This document shows positions 51,861-59,194 of a stretch of 64,000 nucleotides of DNA, in pieces. The translations under genes were made by a program, and so were the position numbers. Location: contig NZ_QFYS01000002.1 of NCBI RefSeq assembly GCF_003254525.1, forward strand, positions 124,001 to 188,000. Direction: 5' to 3'. This DNA comes from Phenylobacterium kunshanense. Lineage in GTDB: Bacteria; Pseudomonadota; Alphaproteobacteria; Caulobacterales; Caulobacteraceae. Position 1 is the first letter of the stretch, and every line of letters begins with the position of its first letter. Under the pieces are notes generated by a model. That model saw nothing but the letters and a program-made list of their open reading frames with translations. It searched no databases and was not told where the DNA came from.

Positions 51861-52676
51861 ATGGACCGGGAAGAGGCCGAAACCATCCTCACCGACGCCG
51901 GCGCGGCCGGCGATGGCGAGTTCCCCCTGCTGGAGGCGGCGATCGCCTGCGCCGTCCACGAGGACCCGACGCGGGATCCAGCGCTTGTCCGCGACCTCGC
52001 CGCGCTCGGCGTCGAGCGGCTTACCGACCGCCTGAAGCGGGAGAGCCCAGAGGAGGCGCTCGCCGAGACCATGGCCGGCGACCTGGGTCTTTCGGGCGAC
52101 CTCTTCACCCTGGACGATCCGGGAAACGCCGACGTGATCAGCGTCGCGCAGCGTCGCTGCGGCCTCGCGGTGACCCTGGGCGTCTACTACCTTCACGTCG
52201 CCCGGCGCTGCGGGCTGACGGTGCAGGGCGTGGATTTTCCGGGCCACTTCCTGCTGCGGATCGAAACCGAGGAGGGGCCGCTGGCGCTGGACCCCTTTTC
52301 GGAGGGACGGGTCGTCCTGCCGTCGGAACTGACCCGGCGCGCGCTGCACACCGGCCTGACGCCGAACGTGGCCGACCGGCTGGACCGGCTCATGGCGCCC
52401 GTCAGCGACCGGGCCGTGCTGATGCGCCTCCAGAACATCTGCTACGCCCAGGCAAGCGCCGCGGGGGACTTCGCCCGGGCCGAACGCGCCGCCCTGCGCC
52501 GGGCGCTGCTGGACCCGCTGGACCACCGGCCGTGGCTCGACGTGGCGGCCGCCCGCGAAGGGCAGGGGGCGCTGGCCGGCGCGCTTGAAGCCTTGCAGCG
52601 CGCGACTACACTCGATGGTGGCGCGGCGCTGGCCGCTCGCGCCCATCGCGAGCGGGTGAGGCTGAGGCTGAATTGA
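51861..52676 (+). CDS. SirB1/transglutaminase-like and TPR protein
   Basis: A 271-aa cytosolic protein of the SirB1 (YchA) family: FPLLEAAIACAVHEDPTRDPALV at the N-terminus, then FTLDDPGNADVISVAQRRCGLAVTLGVYYLHVARRCGL, a pseudo-transglutaminase core with GVDFPGHFLLRIE in the His position, and two TPR-like helices (SAAGDFARAERAALRRALLDP). The catalytic Cys seen in transglutaminases is not clear (the C in RRCGLAVT is a candidate). The start is ATG 51861; a TTG at 51852 is also possible. It overlaps the next gene by one base. Function unknown. Confidence 0.82.
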   Translation: MDREEAETILTDAGAAGDGEFPLLEAAIACAVHEDPTRDPALVRDLAALGVERLTDRLKRESPEEALAETMAGDLGLSGDLFTLDDPGNADVISVAQRRCGLAVTLGVYYLHVARRCGLTVQGVDFPGHFLLRIETEEGPLALDPFSEGRVVLPSELTRRALHTGLTPNVADRLDRLMAPVSDRAVLMRLQNICYAQASAAGDFARAERAALRRALLDPLDHRPWLDVAAAREGQGALAGALEALQRATTLDGGAALAARAHRERVRLRLN

Positions 52677-53149
52677 TGGGCCAGGATGCGGCGCAGGGCG
52701 ACGGGATCGTCTTCTTCAAGACTCGTCGCACCTACGTCGGCTACCTCGCCTGGGGACTCCTGCTGCTGGGAGTGGCGATCTGGGGAAGGTGGATCCGGCC
52801 GAATGGGCTGATCTTTGTCCTGTTCATCTGGCTGATCTGGGGTGGAGGGTTGCTCGTCACGATCGCCGTTCGGGGCTGGCGTGAGCCTGCGACGGTGGGG
52901 ATTACCCCGCAAGGATTGAGCCTCACGGAGCTTGGCCGGCGCCGCTTCTGGCCTTGGGAGCAACTCAGCCGCGTTGCCGCAGTCGGAGGCGCCCGGCCGG
53001 CGCTCATTCGGCTGAGGCCGCGCGGCCTTCATTCGATCTCCGACCCGTTTCCGATTGTGCTCCGTGACGAATGGAATGCCCCATTGGACGACATCAGGCG
53101 TCGGATCGCTGGCGTGCAGGGGGAAGAAGCCCTATCTCGCACAGCCTGA
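52676..53149 (+). CDS. Hypothetical membrane protein
   Basis: A 157-aa protein with two adjacent hydrophobic helices (about residues 22-40, [18 protein letters not shown], and 46-67, [21 protein letters not shown]), followed by a soluble beta-rich domain ([20 protein letters not shown], then [22 protein letters not shown]). It looks like a PH-like domain anchored by a hairpin, but I do not recognise the family. ATG 52676 overlaps the SirB1-like stop by one base. Third-position GC drops in its first half relative to the neighbours. Possibly the last gene of the same transcript; gshB follows 17 bases later. Confidence 0.7.
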   Translation: MGQDAAQGDGIVFFKTRRTYVGYLAWGLLLLGVAIWGRWIRPNGLIFVLFIWLIWGGGLLVTIAVRGWREPATVGITPQGLSLTELGRRRFWPWEQLSRVAAVGGARPALIRLRPRGLHSISDPFPIVLRDEWNAPLDDIRRRIAGVQGEEALSRTA

Positions 53150-53166
53150 GCCCGGGGGAACTGCGC

Positions 53167-54114
53167 ATGTCTCTGAAGGTCGCCGTCCAGATGGATCCCA
53201 TCGAGGGCATCAACATCGAGGGCGACACCACCTTCCTGATGATGGAGACGGCGCAGGCGCGGGGACACTCGATCTTCGTCTACCTGACCGACTCCCTCGC
53301 CATGGACGAAGGCCGGGTCTTCGCCCGCGGACGCGACGTCCAGGTCCAGCGGGTGAAGGGCGACCACTTCAAGGCCGGGCCCGTCCGGCGCGTGGAGCTG
53401 TCGGACTTTGACGTGGTGCTGATGCGGCAGGATCCGCCGTTCGACATGCACTACATCGACGCCACCTTCTTCCTGGAGGCGATCCATCCGAAGACCCTGG
53501 TGGTGAACAACCCGGCCGAGGTGCGCAGCGCGCCCGAGAAGCTGTTCGTGACCAAGTTCCCGGGCCTGCAGCCGCCGACGCTGATCACCTGGGACCGGGA
53601 GGCGATCCGCGACTTCCGCGCTCGCCACGGCGACATCGTGCTGAAGCCGCTGAACGGCCGCGGCGGGTCCGGCGTGACCCGGCACCTGGCCGACGATCCG
53701 AACCTGGATTCCCTGCTGGAGATCCACGCCGAACTCGGGCGCGAGCCGGTGATCGTGCAGAAGTTCCTGCCGTCGGTGACCAAGGGCGACAAGCGCATCC
53801 TGCTGGTGGACGGCGAACCGGTGGGGGCCATCAACCGCGTGCCGGCCAAGGGCCAGATCCGCTCCAACCTGGCGGTGGGTGGCGAGGCCCATCCGGTGGA
53901 GCTGTCGGCGCGCGACCGTGAGATCTGCGCGACGATCGGCCCGGAGCTGAGGGCGCGTGGGCTGATTTTCGTCGGCATCGATGTGATCGGCGACTACCTC
54001 ACCGAGATCAACGTCACGTCCCCGACGGGCGCACCGTCGCTCAAGCGCTTCACCGGCATCGACGCCACGGAAGTCATGTGGGACCGGGTTGAGGCCATCC
54101 GCGCCGCAGCTTAA
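53167..54114 (+). CDS. gshB: Glutathione synthetase
   Basis: ATP-dependent ligase joining gamma-Glu-Cys and Gly to make glutathione. The 315-aa protein has the N-terminal [23 protein letters not shown], the conserved [19 protein letters not shown], the ATP-grasp core [14 protein letters not shown] and the metal-binding ends [23 protein letters not shown] and [24 protein letters not shown] 53167, with GGGGGAA upstream. Followed 97 bases later by a DnaA box and comM. Glutathione may also serve the MAPEG protein encoded at 15.2-15.6 kb, but that is conjecture. Confidence 0.97.
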   Translation: MSLKVAVQMDPIEGINIEGDTTFLMMETAQARGHSIFVYLTDSLAMDEGRVFARGRDVQVQRVKGDHFKAGPVRRVELSDFDVVLMRQDPPFDMHYIDATFFLEAIHPKTLVVNNPAEVRSAPEKLFVTKFPGLQPPTLITWDREAIRDFRARHGDIVLKPLNGRGGSGVTRHLADDPNLDSLLEIHAELGREPVIVQKFLPSVTKGDKRILLVDGEPVGAINRVPAKGQIRSNLAVGGEAHPVELSARDREICATIGPELRARGLIFVGIDVIGDYLTEINVTSPTGAPSLKRFTGIDATEVMWDRVEAIRAAA

Positions 54115-54211
54115 GGTGTATTGCAAGAGACGTCCGGAAGTTACGGAATTGTCTCAATTTCCCCCTAGGTTCACTATTCGTTCTTGATCTGAGCCGCAAG
54201 ACGTGCTCGGT

Positions 54212-54220
54212 TGTGGATAA
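54212..54220 (-). promoter_or_regulatory. Consensus DnaA box (TTATCCACA)
   Basis: TTATCCACA on the minus strand (plus: TGTGGATAA) is an exact match to the DnaA box. It lies 30 bases upstream of the comM/yifB start, in the promoter region, and may link that gene to replication control. No cluster of boxes, so this is not an origin. Confidence 0.55.
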
Positions 54221-54249
54221 CTTTCGAGCGTCTACAAGGGGTTGAGGTC

Positions 54250-55791
54250 ATGGCGGCGCGGGTGGTGACCCTGGCCTTCAGCGGCGTGGATTGCGTGCGT
54301 GTGGAGGTGGAGGTCCAGTTCACCCGCGGCGACTCGGCCTTCATCCTCGTCGGGCTGGGCGACAAGGCCGTGGCCGAGAGCCGCGAGCGGGTGCGGGCCG
54401 CCTTCACCGGACTGGGGCTGGCGCTACCCGCCAAGCGGATCATCGCGAACCTCGCCCCGGCCGACCTTCCCAAGGTGGGCAGTCACTACGACCTGCCGAT
54501 CGCCCTGGCGGTGATGGCCGGCATGGGGATCATCCCCCCGGATGCGCTGGAAGGCTGGGCGGCCATGGGCGAACTGTCGCTGGATGGCCGGATCGTGCCG
54601 GTGGCCGGCGCCTTGCCCGCCGCGGTCGCCGCCGGTGGCCTGGGTCTGGGCCTGATCTGCCCTGAGGCCTGCGGGCCGGAGGCGGCGTGGGCGGGCGATA
54701 CCCGGGTGCTGGCGGCGCCGTCGCTGATCGCGCTGGTCAACCACTTCCGCGGAACGCAGATGCTCGGGACGCCGAAGCCCGGCGACCTCCTCGACGACGA
54801 ACGGGTCCCCGACCTGCGGGATGTGAAGGGCCAGGAGAACGCCAAGCGGGCGCTGGAGATCGCGGCGGCGGGCGGCCACAACCTCTGCTTCATCGGGCCG
54901 CCAGGCTCGGGCAAGTCCATGATGGCCGCGCGCCTGCCGGGCCTCCTGCCGGCGCTGACGCCTGCCGAGCTTCTTGAGACCTCGATGGTCCACTCCATCG
55001 CGGGTCTCATCGCCCGCGGCCAGCTCAGCCGCGCCCGGCCGTTCCGGGCGCCGCACCACTCCGCCAGCATGGCCGCGCTCACCGGCGGCGGCCTGAAGGC
55101 CAAGCCGGGCGAGGTGAGCTTGGCGCACAACGGAGTCCTCTTCCTGGATGAGCTGCCCGAGTTCGGGGTGCAGGCGCTGGATTCCCTGCGGCAGCCCCTG
55201 GAGACGGGCGAGGTGGTGGTGGCGCGGGCCAACGCCCACGTGCGCTATCCGGCCCGGTTCCAGCTCGTGGCGGCGATGAACCCCTGCCGCTGCGGCCACG
55301 GCGGGCCGGGCCGGGGCGCCTGCGGTCGGGCGCCGCGCTGCCAGACGGACTACCAGGGGCGGATATCCGGCCCCCTGATGGACCGCATCGACCTGCAGGT
55401 GGAGGTCCCGCCGGTGACCGCCGCGGACCTTGCCCTGCCGCCGCCGTCCGAAGGCACCGCGGAGGCCGCCGCAAGGGTCTCTGCGGCCAGGTCGCGGCAG
55501 GTGGAGCGGGCTGTGGGGATTTCCGGGGCGGCCCCGCTGAACGCCCAGGCCGAGGGCGACTTCCTGGAAAGGGCCGCGGACCTGGCCCCGGACGCCCGGG
55601 CGCTGCTGACCCGCGCCGCCGAGGCCGGGGGCCTGTCGGCCCGCGGCTGGACCCGGACCCTCCGCCTCGCGCGCACCATCGCCGACCTGGAGGAGTCGGG
55701 CCCGGTTCGGCGCGTGCACGTGGCCGAGGCGCTGATCTATCGGCGCGTGGCGCCCGGCGCCGCGCTGGGCGTGTCGTCGGTGTCGGCGTAG
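54250..55791 (+). CDS. ComM/YifB-family Mg-chelatase-like AAA+ ATPase
   Basis: AAA+ protein of 513 aa linked in other bacteria to branch migration of DNA during natural transformation (ComM) or called YifB. It has an N-terminal LonB-like substrate part (VEVQFTRGDSAFILVGLGDKAVAESRERVRAAF), Walker A FIGPPGSGKSMMAARLPGLLPAL, Walker B GVLFLDELPEFGVQALD, sensor motif and a C-terminal zinc-like MNPCRCGHGGPG. ATG 54250. A DnaA box is 30 bases upstream. Its 3' end overlaps the convergent hypothetical gene by 55 bases. Confidence 0.93.
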   Translation: MAARVVTLAFSGVDCVRVEVEVQFTRGDSAFILVGLGDKAVAESRERVRAAFTGLGLALPAKRIIANLAPADLPKVGSHYDLPIALAVMAGMGIIPPDALEGWAAMGELSLDGRIVPVAGALPAAVAAGGLGLGLICPEACGPEAAWAGDTRVLAAPSLIALVNHFRGTQMLGTPKPGDLLDDERVPDLRDVKGQENAKRALEIAAAGGHNLCFIGPPGSGKSMMAARLPGLLPALTPAELLETSMVHSIAGLIARGQLSRARPFRAPHHSASMAALTGGGLKAKPGEVSLAHNGVLFLDELPEFGVQALDSLRQPLETGEVVVARANAHVRYPARFQLVAAMNPCRCGHGGPGRGACGRAPRCQTDYQGRISGPLMDRIDLQVEVPPVTAADLALPPPSEGTAEAAARVSAARSRQVERAVGISGAAPLNAQAEGDFLERAADLAPDARALLTRAAEAGGLSARGWTRTLRLARTIADLEESGPVRRVHVAEALIYRRVAPGAALGVSSVSA

Positions 55792-56189
55792 CGCGGCGCG
55801 GTCCAGGCCGCATAGCCGACGACCAGCAGGGTCAGGTAGTTGAACACCAGCGCCGCGGTCAGGTAGGCCCACCCGCTGACGGTCGAATCCAGAGCATGGG
55901 CCAGGTGGGTCACGACGGCGAGAAGCTGAAAGCCCGTGGCGAACAGCGGCCAGTAGCGACGGCTCCGCAGGGCGATCCACAGGAGGACAGCCAGCAGGGA
56001 AAAGTCGATGATCAGCACCGCCCATTGGGTGTCATCGCTGCGAGCCCTGAACACGACAAGCGTAAGCGCCCACGTCGCCAGCTCTGCGGCGGCTGCGAGC
56101 CGCTCTTCGTCGCGACCGCGCCACACAGCTATGGCGCAGACCGTCATCAGGACGGTCGGCCAGACCCACACCGGCAGCTGATAGGACAA
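55737..56189 (-). CDS. Hypothetical four-helix membrane protein
   Basis: A 150-aa membrane protein with about four hydrophobic segments: VWVWPTVLMTVCAIAVW (6-22), LATWALTLVVF (37-47), WAVLIIDFSLLAVLLWIAL (56-74) and GWAYLTAALVFNYLTLLVVGYAAW (105-128). I do not recognise a family. Its last 55 bases overlap the comM 3' end on the other strand. The start is ATG 56189, with a rho-independent terminator for the upstream unit right before it. G/C at third positions is weaker than in the neighbours, so it may be a young or poorly conserved gene. Confidence 0.62.
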   Translation of the reverse strand: MSYQLPVWVWPTVLMTVCAIAVWRGRDEERLAAAAELATWALTLVVFRARSDDTQWAVLIIDFSLLAVLLWIALRSRRYWPLFATGFQLLAVVTHLAHALDSTVSGWAYLTAALVFNYLTLLVVGYAAWTAPRYADTDDTPSAAPGATRR

Positions 56190-56225
56190 CGAAACGGCCC
56201 CCGGAATCTCAAACGCCGAGGGCCG
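56186..56225 (-). terminator. Rho-independent terminator
   Basis: On the minus strand CGGCCCTCGG, an 11-base loop, CCGGGGGCCG, then TTTCGTTGT. The stem has one G-U pair. It ends the transcript of the gene that stops at 56265, 40 bases upstream. Confidence 0.72.
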
Positions 56226-56264
56226 CAGTCTGACAGACGCGTCAGAGCGCGTCTCGCCCGGGTT

Positions 56265-56627
56265 CTATGATGCTACGCGCAGGTTGCGCAGCCGCACCCG
56301 TGTAGTCTCCAGACCCTCCGGCGGGGGCTTCTCGCCGCCGTCGCCGTTCATCTTCACGGCGCCGAGGCCGATCTGGCCCTGTACGACGCTGAGCTCCTTG
56401 TGCGTCTCGACGATGGCGCGACGGGCTTCCGCGAGCGCCATGATCGCCTGGCTGGCGCGCTCCACGGCATCCTGGCCGATGAGGGCGGACGCGCCCGCGG
56501 CCTTGCGCAGCGACGGCATCACCCCGGTCAGGTGGGCGGTCTTGGCGAGGGCCGCATCGATCGCGGCCTCGGCTTCGAAGAGGGCGCCGGCGACTTGCTC
56601 GGCCGCCAGGCGGCGTTCTTTGAGCAT
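56265..56627 (-). CDS. Hypothetical helical protein in the LuxR-HTH unit
   Basis: A 120-aa soluble, mostly helical protein: AAEQVAGALFEAEAAIDAALAKTAHLTGVMPSLRKAAGASALIGQDAVERASQAIMALAEARRAIVETHKELSVVQGQIGLGAVKMNGDG. I recall proteins of this shape next to small LuxR-type HTH genes in sphingomonads and Caulobacteraceae, but no function. It follows the HTH/transmembrane gene by 68 bases on the same strand. ATG 56627 has a GAGAGAA site. High G/C at third codon positions supports it. A rho-independent terminator follows. Confidence 0.78.
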   Translation of the reverse strand: MLKERRLAAEQVAGALFEAEAAIDAALAKTAHLTGVMPSLRKAAGASALIGQDAVERASQAIMALAEARRAIVETHKELSVVQGQIGLGAVKMNGDGGEKPPPEGLETTRVRLRNLRVAS

Positions 56628-56695
56628 GGGTTCTCTCCTGCGCGCCGCTGGTCACGACGCGCTGCCAGTTTCGGATTACGCGGTTTCCCGGCCGT

Positions 56696-57448
56696 TCAGG
56701 CCTTTAGTAAACTCGCCGCCAGGTCGTTCAGGGCGTGCAGCCCCGCCAGCATGCCCCCGAAGGCGAGGGCCGTGGCGATGGCGATGCCGACGATCGCTCC
56801 GAGCCTGGCGGTCGGGCTCAGTCGGTTCCGGTGGAGGTCGGGTCGGACTCGCCCTTGAAGTTCTCGTCCAACAGGACCCAGGTCAGGCAGAGCACTTCCC
56901 TGAGCACCATCTCCGGCGGCTTGAAGGGGGCCAGCTTCCGGGTCGCGGAAACCAGGTGCCTCGCCATGTCCGCCTGGGCGGGAGTCGCCGCGAGATCGAC
57001 GAGCTGCCGCTCGAGCTGCGTCCAGGAGAAGCTGGGGATCAGTTCCTCCCGCCTCGCCAGAGCCGGCCACTTCGCCTCGAAGTCGTCGATCTCCCGGCGC
57101 AGGCGCAGCGCCCGGCCCACCACTGCTCTGTTCTCGAAGTTCGGCAACTCGCCCATCGGATACTCCCTCGATTGCGGGATCATCCGGCCAGTTTCCGCCT
57201 GCGGTGTCTGTCCTGATCGTGTCCTGTCCTGACGCAGTCAGGACAGCGCCCGGGGCCCGGTCGCGAAGCAGCTTCGCCGCCTGGAACCGGTCGTCGACTC
57301 CCAGCTTCCGGCGGGCGCGGTCGCAGTAGGTGTCGACCGACGTCTTCGACATCCCGAGCTCTCGGGCGATCTGCTTGGAGCTGAGGTGCTGGTCGACAAG
57401 GCGCAGGCACTCTCGCTCGCGCTGCGTGAGTAGGTCGACAGGGTTCAT
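56696..57448 (-). CDS. LuxR-type HTH protein with C-terminal transmembrane segment
   Basis: A 250-codon frame whose two ends look real. Residues 1-65 form a LuxR/FixJ HTH: LLTQRERECLRLVDQHLSSKQIARELGMSKTSVDTY, with RRKLGVDDRFQAAKLL. Residues about 217-245 form a membrane helix (LGAIVGIAIATALAFGGMLAG). This HTH-linker-TM plan is known in sphingomonads. The middle third (about residues 95-210) has poor third-position G/C and the composition of an out-of-frame translation: another gene is read there in the next frame (56818-57156). ATG 57448, GGGGGG site. It may be expressed through a nested gene or frameshifting. Confidence 0.62.
   Translation of the reverse strand: MNPVDLLTQRERECLRLVDQHLSSKQIARELGMSKTSVDTYCDRARRKLGVDDRFQAAKLLRDRAPGAVLTASGQDTIRTDTAGGNWPDDPAIEGVSDGRVAELREQSSGGPGAAPAPGDRRLRGEVAGSGEAGGTDPQLLLDAARAAARRSRGDSRPGGHGEAPGFRDPEAGPLQAAGDGAQGSALPDLGPVGRELQGRVRPDLHRNRLSPTARLGAIVGIAIATALAFGGMLAGLHALNDLAASLLKA
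56818..57156 (-). CDS. Hypothetical protein nested out of frame inside the LuxR-type gene
   Basis: A 112-aa protein beginning MGELPNFENRAVVGRALRLR with helices such as EIDDFEAKWPALARREELI and QADMARHLVSATRKLAPF. An AGGGAG site lies seven bases before ATG 57156, and almost all third codon positions are G or C, so this frame is the coding one here. A TM-less cytosolic protein of unknown family, fully nested in the larger LuxR-type frame, read in the next frame. An in-frame ATG upstream at 57183 is less likely. It could also be joined to the HTH part by frameshifting. Confidence 0.7.
   Translation of the reverse strand: MGELPNFENRAVVGRALRLRREIDDFEAKWPALARREELIPSFSWTQLERQLVDLAATPAQADMARHLVSATRKLAPFKPPEMVLREVLCLTWVLLDENFKGESDPTSTGTD
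57224..57246. promoter_or_regulatory. 10-bp palindrome with repeated TGTCCTG units
   Basis: CTGTCCTGAC-GCA-GTCAGGACAG is a perfect inverted repeat inside the HTH coding frame, next to two further TGTCCTG copies (about 57207-57228). It lies just upstream of the nested gene start, where the coding frame switches. It could be an operator, an RNA hairpin that promotes frameshifting, or both. Confidence 0.5.
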
Positions 57449-57612
57449 AACGCCCCCCAAAGCGCACTCCAGTCCTCTAGTTCCCAGTAAACGACGGCTT
57501 CGGCCCCACGTCTACTTTAGCGCGACGGTTTCGACCCCTGGCGTTATTTTATAGCGACGTTCTGCGGCGATTTGACCGACCGTTAAGCCGTTGCCCCTAT
57601 GGCTGGCCGCGC

Positions 57613-59157
57613 ATGCGCAGACCGACCCGCCCACTCTCCGACCGCCGCCCCACCCGTGCGCAGATCAGCGCCGAGCAGCTCGCGTCGTTGAGCCACGAAT
57701 TCCGCACGCCCCTGAACGGCGTCCTGGGCATGGCGCGCCTGCTGCAGGGCACCAAGCTGACGGCCGAGCAGCGCGCCTACGTCACGGCGCTCCACGACAG
57801 CGGCCAGCACCTGCTGACCCTCGTCAACGACGTGCTGGACTTCGCCAAGCTCGGCGCCGGCCGCGTCGAACTGCATCCTGCCCCCATGGAACTCGAGGGC
57901 CTGCTCCAGGGCGTCTCGGAGCTGTTGAGCCCGCGCGCCTCCGAAAAGGGCCTCGAGATCGCCTGGGCCGCGCCGGCCGCGCCCGTCCAGGTCCACGCCG
58001 ACGAGGGTCGCCTGCGCCAGATCCTCCTCAACTTCGCCGGCAACGCCGTGAAGTTCACCAAGGAGGGCGGCGTCCTCATCACGGTTGCGGCGCCCGAGCC
58101 CGGGCGCCTGAGGTTCGTGGTGGACGACACCGGGCCCGGCGTTTCCGCCCCCGACCGCGACCGCATCTTCGAGGCCTTCGCCCAGGCCGACCAGGCCGAC
58201 GCCGATCTTGGCGGCGCCGGCCTCGGCCTCGCCATCGCCCGCCGGCTGGCTCGCGCCATGGGCGGCGAAGTCGGCGTCGACAGCGCGCCAGGCGGCGGCG
58301 CCCGATTCTGGTTCGAGGCGGCGCTTCCCGCCGTCGCCGGCCCGGCTCCCCAACAGTCGCTCGCTGGCCGGACGGTCGGCGTCGCCTCCCCCAACCCGAT
58401 GGTGCGCGAGGGCGCGCGCCAGCAGATCGAGGCGTCTGGGGGCGTGGCCGTCGTGACGGCCACCCTCGCGGAGTCGATCGCGCGCACGAAGCCCGGCGAC
58501 GTGGTCCTGGTCGACGCCAGCCTCGCTGGAGAGACCGGCGCCCTGCGCCCGCCCCTGCAGCGGCCGGCGATCATCCTGCTGGCGCCCGAAGAGCGTGACC
58601 GCATCGCCCGCTATCGCCGCGCGGGATTCGCCGGGTACCTCATCAAGCCGCTGCGGCGCGCCTCGGTGGCCGAGCGAGTGCTGATCGCCAGCGCAGGCGG
58701 TCGCGCCGCCGCCGAACCCCCGCGGGAGGACGAGCGCATCGCGACCGCCGCCGCCCCGGGCGCCCGCGTGCTGCTGGTCGAGGACAATCCGATCAACGCC
58801 CTGCTCGCCAAGGCCCTGCTGACCCGCGAGGGCTGCGAGGTGGAGCACGCGATCGGCGGCGAGGAGGCCCTGGCCGCGTGCGAGGTCAGCCAGTTCAGCC
58901 TGATCCTGATGGACATGCGCATGCCCGGGCTCTCCGGCGAAGAGACGGCGCGACGGCTGCGGGCCAACGGCGTGAAGACGCCGATCGTCGCCCTGACGGC
59001 CAACGCCTTCGAGGACGACCGCCACGCCTGCCTGGCCGCGGGCATGGACGACTTCATGGTCAAGCCGCTGTCGCCAGACGCCCTGCGCGCCGCCCTGGCC
59101 CGCTGGGCCAAGCCGACCCGCTGGACGAAGACCCCGGCGCGCGCCAAGTTCGCCTGA
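57613..59157 (+). CDS. ShkA-like c-di-GMP-responsive hybrid histidine kinase
   Basis: Soluble kinase of 514 aa: HisKA with His28 (LASLSHEFRTPLNGVLG), HATPase (NFAGNAVKFTKEGG, DDTGPGVSAPDRD, GGAGLGLAI), a pseudo-receiver (about 250-365) and a receiver with Asp434 (LILMDMRMP). In the pseudo-receiver Arg328, Tyr342, Ile344, Pro346, Arg348 and then D-E-R from Asp373 match, at a constant offset of four, the c-di-GMP ligands and DDR linker that I recall for Caulobacter ShkA (Tyr338 and so on; phospho-Asp430). ShkA feeds TacA in stalk and cell-cycle control. A CtrA-like TTGA-N7-TTAAG lies at 57572-57587. ATG 57613. Confidence 0.9.
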   Translation: MRRPTRPLSDRRPTRAQISAEQLASLSHEFRTPLNGVLGMARLLQGTKLTAEQRAYVTALHDSGQHLLTLVNDVLDFAKLGAGRVELHPAPMELEGLLQGVSELLSPRASEKGLEIAWAAPAAPVQVHADEGRLRQILLNFAGNAVKFTKEGGVLITVAAPEPGRLRFVVDDTGPGVSAPDRDRIFEAFAQADQADADLGGAGLGLAIARRLARAMGGEVGVDSAPGGGARFWFEAALPAVAGPAPQQSLAGRTVGVASPNPMVREGARQQIEASGGVAVVTATLAESIARTKPGDVVLVDASLAGETGALRPPLQRPAIILLAPEERDRIARYRRAGFAGYLIKPLRRASVAERVLIASAGGRAAAEPPREDERIATAAAPGARVLLVEDNPINALLAKALLTREGCEVEHAIGGEEALAACEVSQFSLILMDMRMPGLSGEETARRLRANGVKTPIVALTANAFEDDRHACLAAGMDDFMVKPLSPDALRAALARWAKPTRWTKTPARAKFA

Positions 59158-59194
59158 TCTCGGGCGCGGGGGCGCCTTCGATCCGGAGACCCTG

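Noticed and set aside
54424-56025. Minus-strand frame of more than 530 codons opposite comM
   Set aside because: Shadow of the AAA+ ATPase gene; no domain and Arg/Gly-rich composition.
57572-57587. CtrA box upstream of the ShkA-like gene (TTGA-N7-TTAAG)
   Set aside because: Two mismatches to TTAA-N7-TTAAC. Kept only as a remark, since a 7/9 match is expected by chance now and then.
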